In this document: one piece after another, positions 31,110-42,800 of the stretch
Numbering within the stretch: the stretch's first letter is position 1
Layout of the letters: every line of letters begins with the position of its first letter
Assembly (NCBI GenBank): GCA_036346205.1
Contig: JARFJB010002010.1
Coordinates: 547,501 to 611,500 of the forward strand
Source: Vesta saturnalis
Lineage: Eukaryota > Arthropoda > Insecta > Coleoptera > Lampyridae
Length of the DNA stretch: 64,000 nucleotides
Direction: 5' to 3'
Notes under the pieces: model-generated
The model's database searches: none
What the model saw: the letters and a program-made list of their open reading frames with translations, nothing else
What the model was told of the DNA's origin: nothing
Translations under genes and position numbers: made by a program

Positions 31110-33212
31110 GTGAGTAATATTTTAAATTTTGTCAGATTTTTAAGTTTATCTTTGTTTTTATTTTCGCTAGTGAAATTCGGTTACAGTGTATACCAGAATG
31201 GACGCAATAATAGGTGTAGATGACAAAAAATTTTGAAGTTGAACAAACATCTCTTAGGATTCAGCCCTGCTTCATGAATAAAATTGCTTGTATACGTGGC
31301 GCTTCTTGTTGAAACTAAAGATATAATAAAAAAATAAAAATTTTTTAAATACATTTCACAAATTATGTTTTTAGTAATTATCTGAAAACTATTTTAACAA
31401 TAAGTTTTGACCTAACTTTCTAGACTCGAACCGTAATATTATTTATAACCCAAAAGCCCCCGCCCCTAACGAATTGATTTTTAAGGCCATCCCCAGCAAA
31501 TTATGATTTTTATTTCAATTGAATCTAAATGTAGATAAATAAGGTAGCCGTATTTAACATTGTCAGTATTTTTCTAACGATTCTGTTTAAAAACCAAATC
31601 TGAAATTAGTAATCATTACATGTAAGTAAAATAACAGAAAGAATAAGACGTTATTGTAAAAGTCAAAGGCAAGTATTTATAAATATGTCTTTTCAAAAAT
31701 ACACTTTTAATTTTTAATAGCAAACAGAAAAGGTAAATTGTTAATAGTACAGGCCAACAAAAAAAATTTCTGTAAAAACATTTTAAACCAATTTACCTAA
31801 ATCGTATGTTTTTTTGGGTGCCGAAACCGTACTTATATCAGTATTTTTATCACCCAGAAATCTCTCTCAGTGTGACATCGATTATATCGAATATAATGGA
31901 AGCAAATTACAAAATAGTATATTACATAATAAGGGTCGTAAGTAGCCTATTACGTATGAGTGTATTATTACGATCACAAGTGCGTACTAGGCACTACCAA
32001 CCGAGTTGTGTACTATGCTTTTTGTACTTCTGTAGAGTATAAAACAGTGACGTATGAGTAATATGTAACTACCACTCATTAAGATTCGTATGGCCTTTGA
32101 ACGTTTTATACACGTACCTAATATTGTAATGGACGATCCTATAAAAATGAATTATTGTATGGCTTATTTAAGTTACCACGTTAAAATTTCGAAAAATTCG
32201 AACTAAAGTAGATAGAACTACTTCACGCCACTGGTTTTATTAGTTGTCATGAAACTAAAAAAATTAACCTCACTTTTTGTATGGTTAACGATGGAACGAA
32301 ATCTTATTTTATTAACAGAAGTTATTGCTCTAAAGTAATAATAAACGTAAAAGTACTACAAACTGTAATTTAAAGGTGGTATATATTTTTGTATTTCAAA
32401 CTTAAAATTTATTGAAAAAATATTCAGTTTATAATAATGGACTATGTGACACTGAAGTAAATGGCTTAGATCTTATACTAGGGCTTAGATACGTATGTGG
32501 GTTTGAATGTTGACATACTGCTTTCAATGTATTCTATGCACTAAATTGTAGTGACAGTTGAGGCTTTATTTAATACAGAATTGTCAATTCAACTTTCTGC
32601 TACAGTTTATGACTTCGTACTCTTTAAGTCAACAGATTACCACTTGCATCGATTAAAATGGTGGTGGAAGTAATACCACATGTTAAAATAACCTAAATGT
32701 GATGATCATATCGTTACATTACAAATAGAAATATGTTCAATGTCTTCTATAATAAATAATGAATATCGCTACCACCTCATTTGTGAAGTTATTAACATAT
32801 TTAAAGTAAGTTTTATTTATTTATTTAGTTACTATAATTTAGTGGAGAGTGACAATATGTTCTTATATGGTGTTTAAAAGTTTCTTTAGATAACAATATC
32901 AATACATGTTTACCTAAATTCACATTTTAAAACACCTAAAAGTTGAGGAGGATGCTAGGTTAATAGAACAAATCGGCTTGACTACCAATTAAGTGCTGTT
33001 ACTACTACTAATATAGTATATATGTGCTCTACACTTTAAAACCACATTAAGAAGTGCATCTATTTTACAAAATAATCATCATAATGCAATTTTAATATGT
33101 AATAATGTTTTGACATTGGACGTCTTACCAAACAATACAATGAGATTAACTCAGTATAACTAAGCTATTTAAAATTAATAATTTTTTATTTTCCTTTAAC
33201 TGTTATGTAATA
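31110..33212. other. No recognised feature
   Basis: AT-rich. Probably the intron of the P-like element plus unrecognised insertions. Confidence 0.4.
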
Positions 33213-33215
33213 TAT

Positions 33216-33276
<61 letters not shown>
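33213..33276. repeat. (TA)n microsatellite abutting a mariner end
   Basis: About 31 TA units that run straight into the left end of the long-repeat mariner at 33277. The element's TA target duplication is part of this array. Confidence 0.95.
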
Positions 33277-33279
<3 letters not shown>

Positions 33280-33975
33280 TGTGTCCAGTTTAAGATGAAA
33301 TGCATGGGGATATTGGAAACCGTTAGAGATACGAAGATGGTTAAATGGAGAAAAAGTTGCGTCATTATATGCCCAAGAAGTAACCATGGTTACATGTCAA
33401 AAAATCCGTTCCATTTACTAGACACAGGGTGATAACTGAAAATATGCGTTTTCTAAAAATCGCTATATCTTGTTTCTTGCAAGAGATACATCCACGATTT
33501 TTGCAGGATGGAGGTAACAGGTAGCGAGGATTTCAAAATGATTTTGAAAAAATCTAGGCCTACTAGATTTTGAGATAATGCACGCAACTTTCGATTTTCT
33601 TATGGACGCCATATTGGATTTTTGCATTTTGCATTCTTCATAAAAATGCTTTTCAACCATATATCATATGTTTATAATCTGCCAATGAGAAAGTGTCAAA
33701 TTACACAATTAAATTTATATCAAAGCAACCTTGACATATTATGTATTTTAATTAAATGAAAATTAATCTACAAATTAAACTAACTATTGAGAACAATATT
33801 ATTGATTATTAACATAAATCATAATAATAAAAGTGACAAAAACAACAAAAATAAAATTTAATATTATACTGAATTTTACTATTAATTAATCAAATGCTCG
33901 AATAAACCTTCATTCTCCTGCAAACACCATCTGCATCGAGTTAGCACTGCTTCACAAGAGTTCCTTATCATCTCG
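33277..33975. repeat. Left long terminal inverted repeat
   Basis: Reverse complement of 35195-35891 with scattered differences and small gaps. Its inner end carries an antisense copy of the transposase C-terminal codons (corresponding to CRWCLQEN and GGLFEHLI), so this arm was made by copying the right end, not by slow extension. Confidence 0.9.
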
Positions 33976-34076
33976 CATTTTGAATTCTTCATAAAAATGC
34001 TTTTCAACCATATATCAGATGTTTATAATCTGCCAATGAGAAAGTGTCAAATTACACAATTAAATTTATATCAAAC
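33976..34076. repeat. Direct repeat of part of the left arm
   Basis: About 100 bases nearly identical to 33624-33725 in the same orientation (both contain TTCATAAAAATGCTTTTCAA). It lies just inside the left arm. Confidence 0.85.
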
Positions 34077-34223
34077 TAGGCCTTTGCCAATCAACCATCT
34101 ATTCAATTATTGCAAGAGAATAGTAGGCGCTGACACCTTTGACATGTTTATAAGCAATTGAATTACCATAGTTAGTTACGTTTGTACAAACGTCATTTAA
34201 TTTTGACGTTCTGTTATAAGCCA

Positions 34224-35282
34224 AAATGAACTCGTTTTCAAATAGTGAAAATACGATATGTTAGAATGTTTCATTCTCTGTAGGAGAAATAGTGACAGAG
34301 CTGCGGGGATGTATTTTCATAATTATCCTGAGAGACGCCAACCAGGAAGAAGCATGTTTAGCCGCATACGTGACAATTTAATAGATCATGGTAGTTTCAT
34401 TAAGGTAAAAGAAACAGAAATAGTAACGAAAACAATGAAAATCTTGTATTACAAGCTGTAGTTGAAAATGCCCGCTCATCCTTACGTGAAATTGAAAGCA
34501 ACGTAGGAGTTGCCCGATCAACAGCGGGAGTAATATTGAAACGTAATAAATACCATCCTTATCGTGAAAGACCGGTCCAAGGGCTGCGAGAAGGGGATCA
34601 TGTAAGAAGGATGGAATTTAGTCAATGATTTATCCAACGATGTAATGAAAATCCAGACTTTACCAAGAATATTTTGTGGTCTGATGAGAGCAGATTCACA
34701 AATTGTGGCCTATTTAATAGGAAAAATACCCACTATTGGTCGGACCAAAATCCGCATTTATACCGTGAAACGCGGCAACAGGTGAAGTGGGGATTTAATG
34801 TCTGGTTAGGTATTGTTGGTACCCATATTATTGGCCCTTTTTTTTATCACGAGAACTTGACCTCTGCTACCTATCTAAACCTGTTGCAAACTCAAATAGC
34901 GGAAAGGATAATGGAGCTCCCTCTTGCTACAGTAAGAAATATTATTTTCCAACAGGATGGGGCTCCTGCACATAGTGCCCATATTATTACAGATTTCCTA
35001 AATATGGAATATCCTAATGGATGGATAGGAAACCAGGGACCAATAAGGTGGCCGGCCAGAGCTCCTGATCTCTCTCCCATTGATTTCTTTGTGTGGGGCT
35101 ATTTAAAAAACGAAGTTTATTCAAAGTCGTATAACAATGAGGACGAATTACGTGATGCAGTTATCGAAGCTGTTAATAAAATTACCCCGGAGATGATAAG
35201 GAACTCTTGTGATGCAGTGCTAACTCGATGCAGATGGTGTTTGCAGGAGAATGGAGGTTTATTCGAGCATTTGATTAATTAA
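34224..35282 (+). pseudogene. mariner-like transposase with D-x41-D spacing
   Basis: The start near 34224 reads MNSFSNSENT and then, one frame over, LCRRNSDRAAGMYFHNYPER and RRQPGRSMFSRI (helix-turn-helix). A frame change near 34435 leads to ENARSSLREIESNVGVARST and RVRRMEF-type sequence with a TGA near 34626. From about 34674 a 202-residue frame is intact: WSDESRF (first D), FQQDGAPAHSAHI (second D), APDLSPIDFFVWGYLK (third D), and a final QENGGLFEHLIN. I count 41 residues between the second and third D, unlike the DD34D of mariners A and B. It needs only a few changes to be readable, so it is the least decayed transposase here. Confidence 0.9.
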
Positions 35283-35891
35283 TAGTAAAATTCAGTATAA
35301 TATTAAATTTTATTTTTTGTTGTTTTTTGTCACTTTTATTATTATGATTTATGTTAATAATCAATAATATTGTTCTCAATAGTTAGTTTAATTTGTAGAT
35401 TAATTTTCATTTAATTAAAATACATAATATGTCAAGGTTGCTTTGATATAAATTTAATTGTGTAATTTGACACTTTCTCATTGGCAGATTATAAAAATAT
35501 GATATATGGTTGAAAAGCATTTTTATGAAGAATTCAAAATGCAAAAATCCAATATGGCGTCCATAAGAAAATCGAAAGTTGCGTGCATTATCTCAAAATC
35601 TAGTAGGCCTAGATTTTTTTCAAAATCATTTTTGAAATCCTCGCTACCTGTTACCCCCCTCGTGCAAAAATCGTGGATGTATCTCTTGCAAGAAACAAGA
35701 TATAGCGATTTTTAGAAAACGCATATTTTCAGTTATCACCCTGTGTCTAGTAAATGGAAGGGATTTTTTGACATGTAACCATGGTTAATTCTTGGGCATA
35801 TAATGATGCAACTTTTTCTTCATTTAACCATCTTCGTATCTCTAACGGTTTCCAATATCCCCATGCATTTCATCTTAAACTGGACACCCTA
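35195..35891. repeat. Right long terminal inverted repeat
   Basis: Partner of 33277-33975. It contains the 3' end of the transposase gene (stop at 35280-35282) and about 600 bases of noncoding sequence to the element end. Confidence 0.9.
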
Positions 35892-35893
35892 TA

Positions 35894-36880
35894 TATGTAA
35901 CACTTCTAATTTTCATTACGTAACCGTTTTACGTAATGGAGAATTTACACGTATAGTAGAGAGTTTCGTTCTTCGTGTGTTACGTATATAGGAGTAGAAA
36001 AAATAATTTTTGTAATTTGCTTCCATCTTGATTCTTTAATATATTAAGAAACGCGACGACATCATCTCCGATGTCATTATAGCCATTGATAGCCAAAGCT
36101 TGATCCGGAACTATTTCAATCACTCTAAAGCATGTCAAAAGCAGGATGCGTCCAGTGCAAAACTTTGATGCGAGCAAATTCGCAACCGTATTTTTGGCAA
36201 TCTCATATATTTCAGGGGGATACATGCAAGATTATATTGATTATCTTCCATTTTCGTGTTTTGTAACAGAATTTGGAGAAAAGGATAAAGCGAGTAGATC
36301 AAATTTTGGCTTTTAAAATTAAGACTTACCAACTGAAGCAAAAATCCCTAAATCAACCAACATAAATATTTTTATTTAAAAACGGTATAAAAAGCAAATT
36401 GCAAAAAAACGTGTTCCTTAAGGCCTTGAAGCATACATTCTTTAAAAAACTCGTCGCTACGCCAATTATTTATTTAAACTTGCATTCCTGCTTCAAGACT
36501 GGTCTTATGAAACTTGTTTTTTAAGATACCGTTTTATACATTTTGAATAATGCACTTTATTTTTGCTTAATATTAAAATGTAAGAAATTGGCGGGTGATA
36601 CGGTTTTTTTATTATTATTTTCGGAATCAGCACATCAAATAACACAGGAATTAGTTAAAATTATTGAAAAAGTTTTTTCATCGTTGGCCCGTATAATTCA
36701 AAAACGATTTATTTGTTAACTTTAATGTTACATATACATATTTTGATTAAAATTTATTCGGAACATTTTCGCGTTGGGAAGGCGTTTAGCATACTAATAT
36801 TTCTCAATAATGTTCTCATTTTCAGTAAGCAACTATCAGACGTCATTATTGCCTTTCTCTTTTAATTGTAGAATCAAGAA
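35894..36880. other. No recognised feature
   Basis: AT-rich; lies between the long-repeat mariner and the P-like transposase. Short minus-strand frames at 35980-36341 have no recognisable motif. Confidence 0.4.
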
Positions 36881-38422
36881 CTCCAAAAAAAGTTCGATTA
36901 CATCCGAAATAAACCCAAAAAGAAGTTGAACTAGTAAGAGATGTGTTGAATGATAATACGTCTACTTCGATCAATCCACATGTTCTGAAAACGTCGAGTA
37001 TAAAAAGAGAACGCAACCCTGAAATAGATGACTTTCTGCAATCCTCGTCGTCAGAACATTCTTCTAATGGTAGTAACAGCATTCTAAGGTTTCCACTTGT
37101 CGCAAACATTAACTGCTCATTCTATTATTGAAAATCTACTTAGAAATTCAACGGCACTAGTCAAAACGTTTGTAAACTTGCCATGCTTTAAAACTAAGAG
37201 ACGGGTTTGGACAAAGAACTAAAAGCAACTTGTCCTTTCTATTTATTATAAATCTCCATCCTGTTACAAGTATTTGCGCAATAACTTGAAATTTGCGTTG
37301 ACTTCTATTAGGACAATTCAAATATGGTTACACACGGCAAATTTGCAAACTGGGGTAAAGAAAAATGTAGTGAACCTTCTAGTTCAAAAAGTCCAAACAA
37401 TGACAGAACTTAAACGACAAGTAGTTGTTCTAATGGACGAAAATTTAGTTAAAACAGGACCTCAAAGGAAATGAACCTTTAGAGGAAATTGAAGGATTCC
37501 AGGATTTTGGGCACCTTGGAAAATCAGATAGTTTGGCAAATTGTGCATTGGTTTTTTACGTCCGACGACTACTTAAACGTTGGAAATTTCGTTTTGCATA
37601 TTACACAAATAAAGGACCGGTACGCAAACATAAATTAAAAATTTTACTGGAAACAGTCCTAGAACAACTACAAAAAATTTCATTAAACCCGCGAGTTACT
37701 GTATGCGATCAAGGTTCAAAAAATCGTGGTGCATTTTCCCTTTTAGAGGCAACTGATAGCAAACCGTATTTTTACGTCAATTTTTGTAAAATTAATGCAA
37801 TATTTGACACTCCCGATCTAATTAAATCATTTCGGAATAATTTTGCAAAGTAACCGACCAATAGTATGTTGATGGAAAACAAGTGGCGTGGAGTGATATA
37901 GGAAAGACCTACGAACGAGACCGACCATGGTCGAGTACTAGATCAATGCCAAAAATTACTCCCGTTGATACCAATCCTTATAACTTTCAGAAAATGAGAG
38001 TAAAAATATTTAGTCGATGCCTAAAACAGTATCGATTTTGTTTTGACAGTGACATCATAAAGGAAACCTCAGATTTTGTCCAAGACATGAACGATACATT
38101 TGATATTTTGAATAGTAAGAATTAGATAGATCCAAACACAAATAAAAGACCATGGTCGATATACAGTGAACTACAAGAACATTTATTAGAAAATAAAATG
38201 GAATGTTTGAGAAAATTACTGTCTTTTCTAAAGGGAAAGAAAAACATAAAAGTGTCTATTCTATTGGTGGCATGCCCCAATTGAGAATTTTTTCAGTGTT
38301 GTCAGACACCAAGGAGGGTACAATCGGTACCATAGTTGCCAACAACTGATATTCAACATAAATATTTGGATTCAAGTGGTACAGAACGTGCCAGAGATTT
38401 AATTGAGGACGACAACAAAGTA
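36880..38422 (+). pseudogene. P-element-like transposase, catalytic region
   Basis: Frames give SPSCYKYLRNNLKFALTSIR (helix-turn-helix/leucine region near 37258), VVVLMDENLVK with the first catalytic D (M-D-E-x), EIEGFQDFGHLGKSD, ANCALVFYVRRLLKRWKF, RVTVCDQGSKNRGAF with the second D (C-D-Q-G-x-N-x), YDPPHLLK-like FDTPDLIKSFRNNFAK (GTP-binding insertion region), then a WSDIGKTYERD block and YNFQKMRVKIFSRCL. These are P-element/THAP9 landmarks in order. Stops and frameshifts break it. The THAP exon at 30829 is in the same orientation and probably the same gene, split by the mariner at 33277. It continues at 39540. Confidence 0.82.
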
Positions 38423-39539
38423 AAGGGTGTACCAAAAAAAGCGCCGGATTTAATTTTAAAGAAAAACACATTTACTTTTTTAATTAAGCAAACATTTTTA
38501 TTTCAACAAAATAGTTCCGATCAAACGTGAAATTCAACGTCAGGCAAAAGGCCACCACGAAACCTCTGGCACAGGGTTATTCTTTTGTTGAAACTTTGAA
38601 TAACGTTTTCGAATAAATGTGGCTGTATTTTACCAATAACGCGCCGTATTTGCTCTTTAAGATGTTCAACTGTTTCAGGCTTGTCCTTCACGTACCCCCA
38701 AAGAAAAAAAGGCCATCAGCGTTAGATCGCACGATCTTGTAGGCCAAGGTTGATCGCCAAATTGAGAAATGACTCGGCCTAGAAACTTGTACTGCAGTAA
38801 CACCATTGTTTCAAGTGCAATGGGGTAGGTCGCACCGTCTTATTGGAAAACATGTCCTCCACACCAATTACATCCAATTCGGGCACAAAAGCTCCATTAA
38901 CATTTCGCCATACCGCACACCATTAACAGTTAGCGCATTTCCAGCCGCATTTTCAAAGAAATACGGCCCAATAACTCCGCCAGCCCAAAATGCGCACGAA
39001 ACAGTTACTCACGGTGGATGCATTGGTTTTCTGAGTATCATACGAGGATTTTCAGCACCCTAAATCCGACGGTTTTGCTTATTTACGTATCGGTCGAGTT
39101 GAAAATGTGCCTCATCTGAAAAAATGACTTTCTTCGGAAAATCCGCATTAATTTGATGATGTTCCTGGATTCTCGGCAACAGATTCCCTTACTGTGGCTA
39201 CATTTTCGAGTGACCGATAAGGACGACGACGAAAAATGATCTTCTGATCCATCAGCGTAAATTTGGTCTCAAATTTTTTAATTAAACGCCTCACTGTCGA
39301 TTCAGTTGGCGCATTATTGCGACCGAAAACTTGACGTAATTGGAGAACTGTTTTCGCAAAACTTTCACCATTTTTGTAATGTGTTTTTACAATAATTAAA
39401 CGTTGTTCGTTTGAATACTTCTCCATATTCTTAAATCGCGTGGTCTGTACGTGACAACGGTCAAGAAAAAATCACCGTACAACTCGTATTAACAAAATGG
39501 CGGCAAATTTAAATCCGGCGCTCTTGTTGGGACACCTTT
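38423..39539 (-). mobile_element. mariner-like element C with inverted ends, inside the P-like transposase
   Basis: The left end from 38423 (AAGGGTGTACC ... GCGCCGGATTTA) matches the inverted right end from 39539 (AAAGGTGTCCC ... GCGCCGGATTTA), and TA flanks both sides (38421-38422, 39540-39541). The length of 1117 bp holds one transposase gene. The P-like reading runs up to the left end (TERARDLIEDDNKV) and resumes beyond the right end, so it is a clean insertion into that gene. Confidence 0.88.
38521..39426 (-). pseudogene. Transposase of mariner-like element C
   Basis: From ATG 39426 the open frame reads MEKYSNEQRLIIVKTHYKNG, AKTVLQLRQVFGRNNAPTES, TVRRLIKKFETK and VRESVAENPGTSSN. This is the DUF4817-type helix-turn-helix leader common in insect mariner-like genes. 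Later frames give FPKKVIFSDEAHFQLDRYVN (first D), a VSCAFWAGGVIGPYFFENAA block, FFLWGYVKDKPETVEHLKEQ with the third motif, IRRVIGKIQPHLF, and a GGLLPDVEFHV end at the TGA 38523-38521. The middle, including the second catalytic D, is deleted or garbled. Full genes of this type are ~340 residues; this one is about 300 and dead. Confidence 0.88.
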
Positions 39540-39716
39540 TATTAATGGAAGATGATGATGCATCTGTCAACCAAGAAATTTCTGCCACAACTATAGTAGA
39601 AATTAATCTTGAAACATGTATTAATGCTTTAGTTGCCGGTTATTTAAGTTTTAGGGTTCAAAAACGGTACAATTATCAAATCTGTTCAATTATTATGATG
39701 AAATCCGATGAGTGAT
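39540..39716 (+). pseudogene. P-element-like transposase, C-terminal end
   Basis: Immediately right of element C the frame reads MEDDDASVNQEISATTIVEI, NALVAGYLSFRVQKRYNYQI and CSIIMMKSDE. This resembles the P-element C-terminal block with an A-G-Y-L-A motif followed by a C-x2-C-like cluster. It completes the gene broken at 38422. Confidence 0.7.
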
Positions 39717-39839
39717 TTAGCAATATCGAATTACAAATTTTACACAAAGATTTTGATAATGAACATATAGCTACTTAATGAAACTCACTGTGTAGATGTA
39801 AGAATATTAACACTCAAAGAAAAAAAGAATGTATTAATT

Positions 39840-40737
39840 TAATAAAATACTTATCTTTTTGGGGTTTTTAATGCTGTATTTTTATATTATAAAATCCAAA
39901 CGTTTCGATAACACTTACAGTTATCTTCGTCAGTAGTAATATCTATTAAAGTTGTTAAATATGTTGAAACAAATTTTGAAAGTTAAAAAATTAAAACATA
40001 GACATCAGCCTGCTATTAATATAACAGTTTGAGAATAAAGTCAACTAAAGAATTAAATTATAGTAACGAATAACTAGATCATTAAAAATTAAATACTGTT
40101 AAACTGTCCTAAAGATGACAAATCAGAATACCCTCTAACGGTCGAAGGCTAACAATGAAAAACGTCAGCCAAAGAATAGATTTAACAAAATTTAATCAAG
40201 TTATGATGTAAGTGTAAAGTTGTGAAAATCTTCAATTTGAAAATGATAGAAGCATTCACAAATATAAACATGACATCGATTAAAAGAATCCAGTTAAATC
40301 TAAAAGAGAAATAACTATGTCAATAATTGCAAGTGTTATTAGCAATGAAAAGCACAATGCAGAACGCTTTATGTAATTGTTTAATTTTAATTTCCATTTC
40401 AACTACTTATGTGTGTGGTAATTTAACATATAATTGGTAAAGCATTTGCTTCACGGTCTAGGAAAAACACAATAAAAAACCTAGAAATACCAAAAGCCAA
40501 AATTAAAATCAAAATCAAGACATATCATTATCCCTTTTTTTAATTATAAGATGCCGAAACCTAGTTAAACGGAGATTTTCTTCGTGTCTATTAAAATTAT
40601 TAGGGTATTTATATATCTTAATAACTTTACGTTGTAAACGAACATAATAATGATTTAGATTATTTAAGGTATGGATTGTATAATATAAAAATACACCATT
40701 AAAAACCCCAAAAAGGTAAGTATTTTATTATGTGCAA
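39840..40737 (-). mobile_element. Penelope-like element remnant with the 3' end at both borders
   Basis: The minus strand carries the Penelope 3' region (ending at 39845), including the hammerhead-like core and, at 40520-40660, the C-terminal end of the GIY-YIG coding sequence. At 40674-40735 the sequence turns into a 60-base plus-strand copy of the same 3' terminus (ACACCATTAAAAACCCC ... AAGTATTTTATTA). RT is missing. Both borders are thus the same end in opposite orientation, as in the palindrome at 19.7-24.1 kb. Confidence 0.82.
39903..39933 (-). ncRNA. Hammerhead-like core (Penelope remnant)
   Basis: Identical to the core at 19797-19827: CTGACGA, GATAAC/GTTATC stem with TGTAAGT loop, GAAA. 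Its full conservation in separately inserted copies argues for function in the parent element. Confidence 0.5.
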
Positions 40738-42540
40738 TAATGGTGAAAGCTTGTTTTTATAATGTATTAATTTAGTTAAAAACGAAATTGTTGTAATGAC
40801 AATCACATAGATTATTTGCTGCGTCGTGATCAGAATAAATATTAACATTCTATAAGCAGAAAATCTTAAAAAGGGGCAAACGAAAAATAAGACTAGAGAA
40901 AAAGTAGAAAAACAAAAATCCTACCATTTAAATAAAAAAATAAAACTTATACAATTATTTTTAACATACTGTTTTTCAGAAAAGATATCAATAACTAATA
41001 ATTGTAGTTTTTTGTTCCTCACCTTATCAACAAATTTGTATTTTAATTATTGGCTCATGCGAGAAAATATTTTTGTCTTTGTAAAAAAAAAGTATTTTAC
41101 GAAATTTGAATTTTATAAATTCAATTCTTCACCCTGTGGAATTTAAACGGAGAGGGTTTACCAAAAAGTGCTATTCATTCGTCAACTTTACTACTTTATT
41201 CTGAAATACCCTGTATCACAAAATTAAAGTAATTTTTTTATGAAGTGAGGCATATCAAAGCGTTTTTTTTTAATTTTAAACAGTTTGCTATTTCTATATG
41301 CAATTACAAACGTTAAAACCAATAAACAAGTATATTATTAATAAGAGGGAACATATTATCATCACCAGGAAAGTTTACCCCTACAACATCATATACAATT
41401 ACATGGTGTAATATGAAAAACATGAGTCAAAATTGTTTTCGTTATAATAAATTCTGATTAGAAAATATATCCCGAGATGGCATCATTTAAAGCTGCAGAA
41501 TTCTAAAATACAATTACTTATTTATTGTGATTTATTTTGTAAAAATTGGAGAACGTTGATAATCGTAATGATAATGGTTGAAAAACAAAATCCTTGAAAT
41601 CTAACAGGTGTTTAGTACGTTATTTTCGCAGCTTGCGGGTTATGTAAGTTATAACACATTGCTGCTCTATTAAAAACAATGTAAACATTTAATAATTGCA
41701 GCGGAATTATAAATACAGGAGGACGGTTGTGTTGAAAGTTGCTGATCAACAATCATACAATTGATTATTTGAAAATTAAATTTATAAGTTGAACAGTTTC
41801 ATGGAACAACTTATCGAGCTGCACTATTTACAACGCGTAGGGCTACTACGTTTCATAATCATAACCTTTTTCTATAACTGCCAAAAAATGTTTATATTTT
41901 CTCAAATGATAACTTTTAATTTAACGAAAACTAATAAATACTAAGTAAGATAATATAGTTTATTTTACCAATACTACTACTAATATTCCAAACCATAATA
42001 CAAATGTGTAACTATTCTTTTTTATTTATAATATTGATATTAATAAAACTAGTATTGTTAAACATGATGTCTCCATAGATACGATTTATGTTGCAACATT
42101 TAGGAAATACGGGGCAATTTATTTGAATTATTTAACAAAGTTTAAAGAAATTCTCAAATATAACCGTTATAGAAAAAATGTTGTTTATATTTCGCGGTAA
42201 AAGTCGTGTTTTAAGGCACATTGAAATTAATTTTTGGCCTCGACAAGTCCAAAAATTAACATTCTCATGTGCCATTCACAAAACACTCATTTTGCACACT
42301 TAATACAAAAATAACTATTATTGTACAAATATATTGTACTTACATAAATGAAATACATTGATAGAAATTGATTGTATTAAATATGGACTAACACACTTGT
42401 ATTATACTAATTGCAGGTTGTAGAAACATGGTTGTCGAAGTGCTAAACTTCTAATCGGAGTCACTATTTATATCCGGGCTTTCATAATAGTTTCCGATGT
42501 TAATAATCTGTTTGTCAACTCTGATGTTCAACATTTCCTC
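40738..42540. other. No recognised feature
   Basis: Very AT-rich. A CCCTGTATC at about 41210 looks like a mariner-type end, but I found no partner. Confidence 0.4.
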
Positions 42541-42800
42541 CCGTTTATACTATTGCTTTATTGTTTCGTCAGTATGTCGCACACAATTAGCCTATAATGA
42601 TTTTGATTATAAGAGTTTACTTGCCAACGAGTAGGTGAATTGATCTCTTTAATGTATTGTTTAAGAAATTTAATTCGCATTTTTGCGATGTAACTTTTTT
42701 CAGTAGGAGTCTTTTTTGAATTTGACTCCTACCTACTGGATTGCTTGGTGAAGACTTCTGTCACTTATTGATATGTGACTGTTACGAGTTTATGCATTTA
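42540..42800 (-). pseudogene. N-terminal scrap of the Tc1-like family seen at 45145-45960
   Basis: On the minus strand this encodes a segment around QIQKRLLLKKVTSQKCELNF, corresponding to the stretch FKKASNRRALLEKN...HKCELIF read from 45840-45760. The two also share the DNA blocks GAATTGATC and TCTTTTTTGAATTTG/GCTTTTTTGAATTTG. It is only the DNA-binding end of the transposase; no catalytic motif is present. Confidence 0.55.

Larger units (their letters stand above)
33277..35891 (+). mobile_element. mariner-like element with ~690-bp terminal inverted repeats
   Basis: The left end (CAGTGTGTCCAGTTTAAGAT) matches the inverted right end (35891 backwards, TAGGGTGTCCAGTTTAAG), with TA at 33275-33276 and 35892-35893. 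The match does not stop at normal mariner length: 33277-33975 is complementary to about 35195-35891, including the last ~80 bases of transposase coding sequence. A 100-base piece of the left repeat is then repeated directly at 33976-34075. Total length is 2615 bp, twice a typical mariner. The transposase lies between the repeats on the plus strand. Confidence 0.9.
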
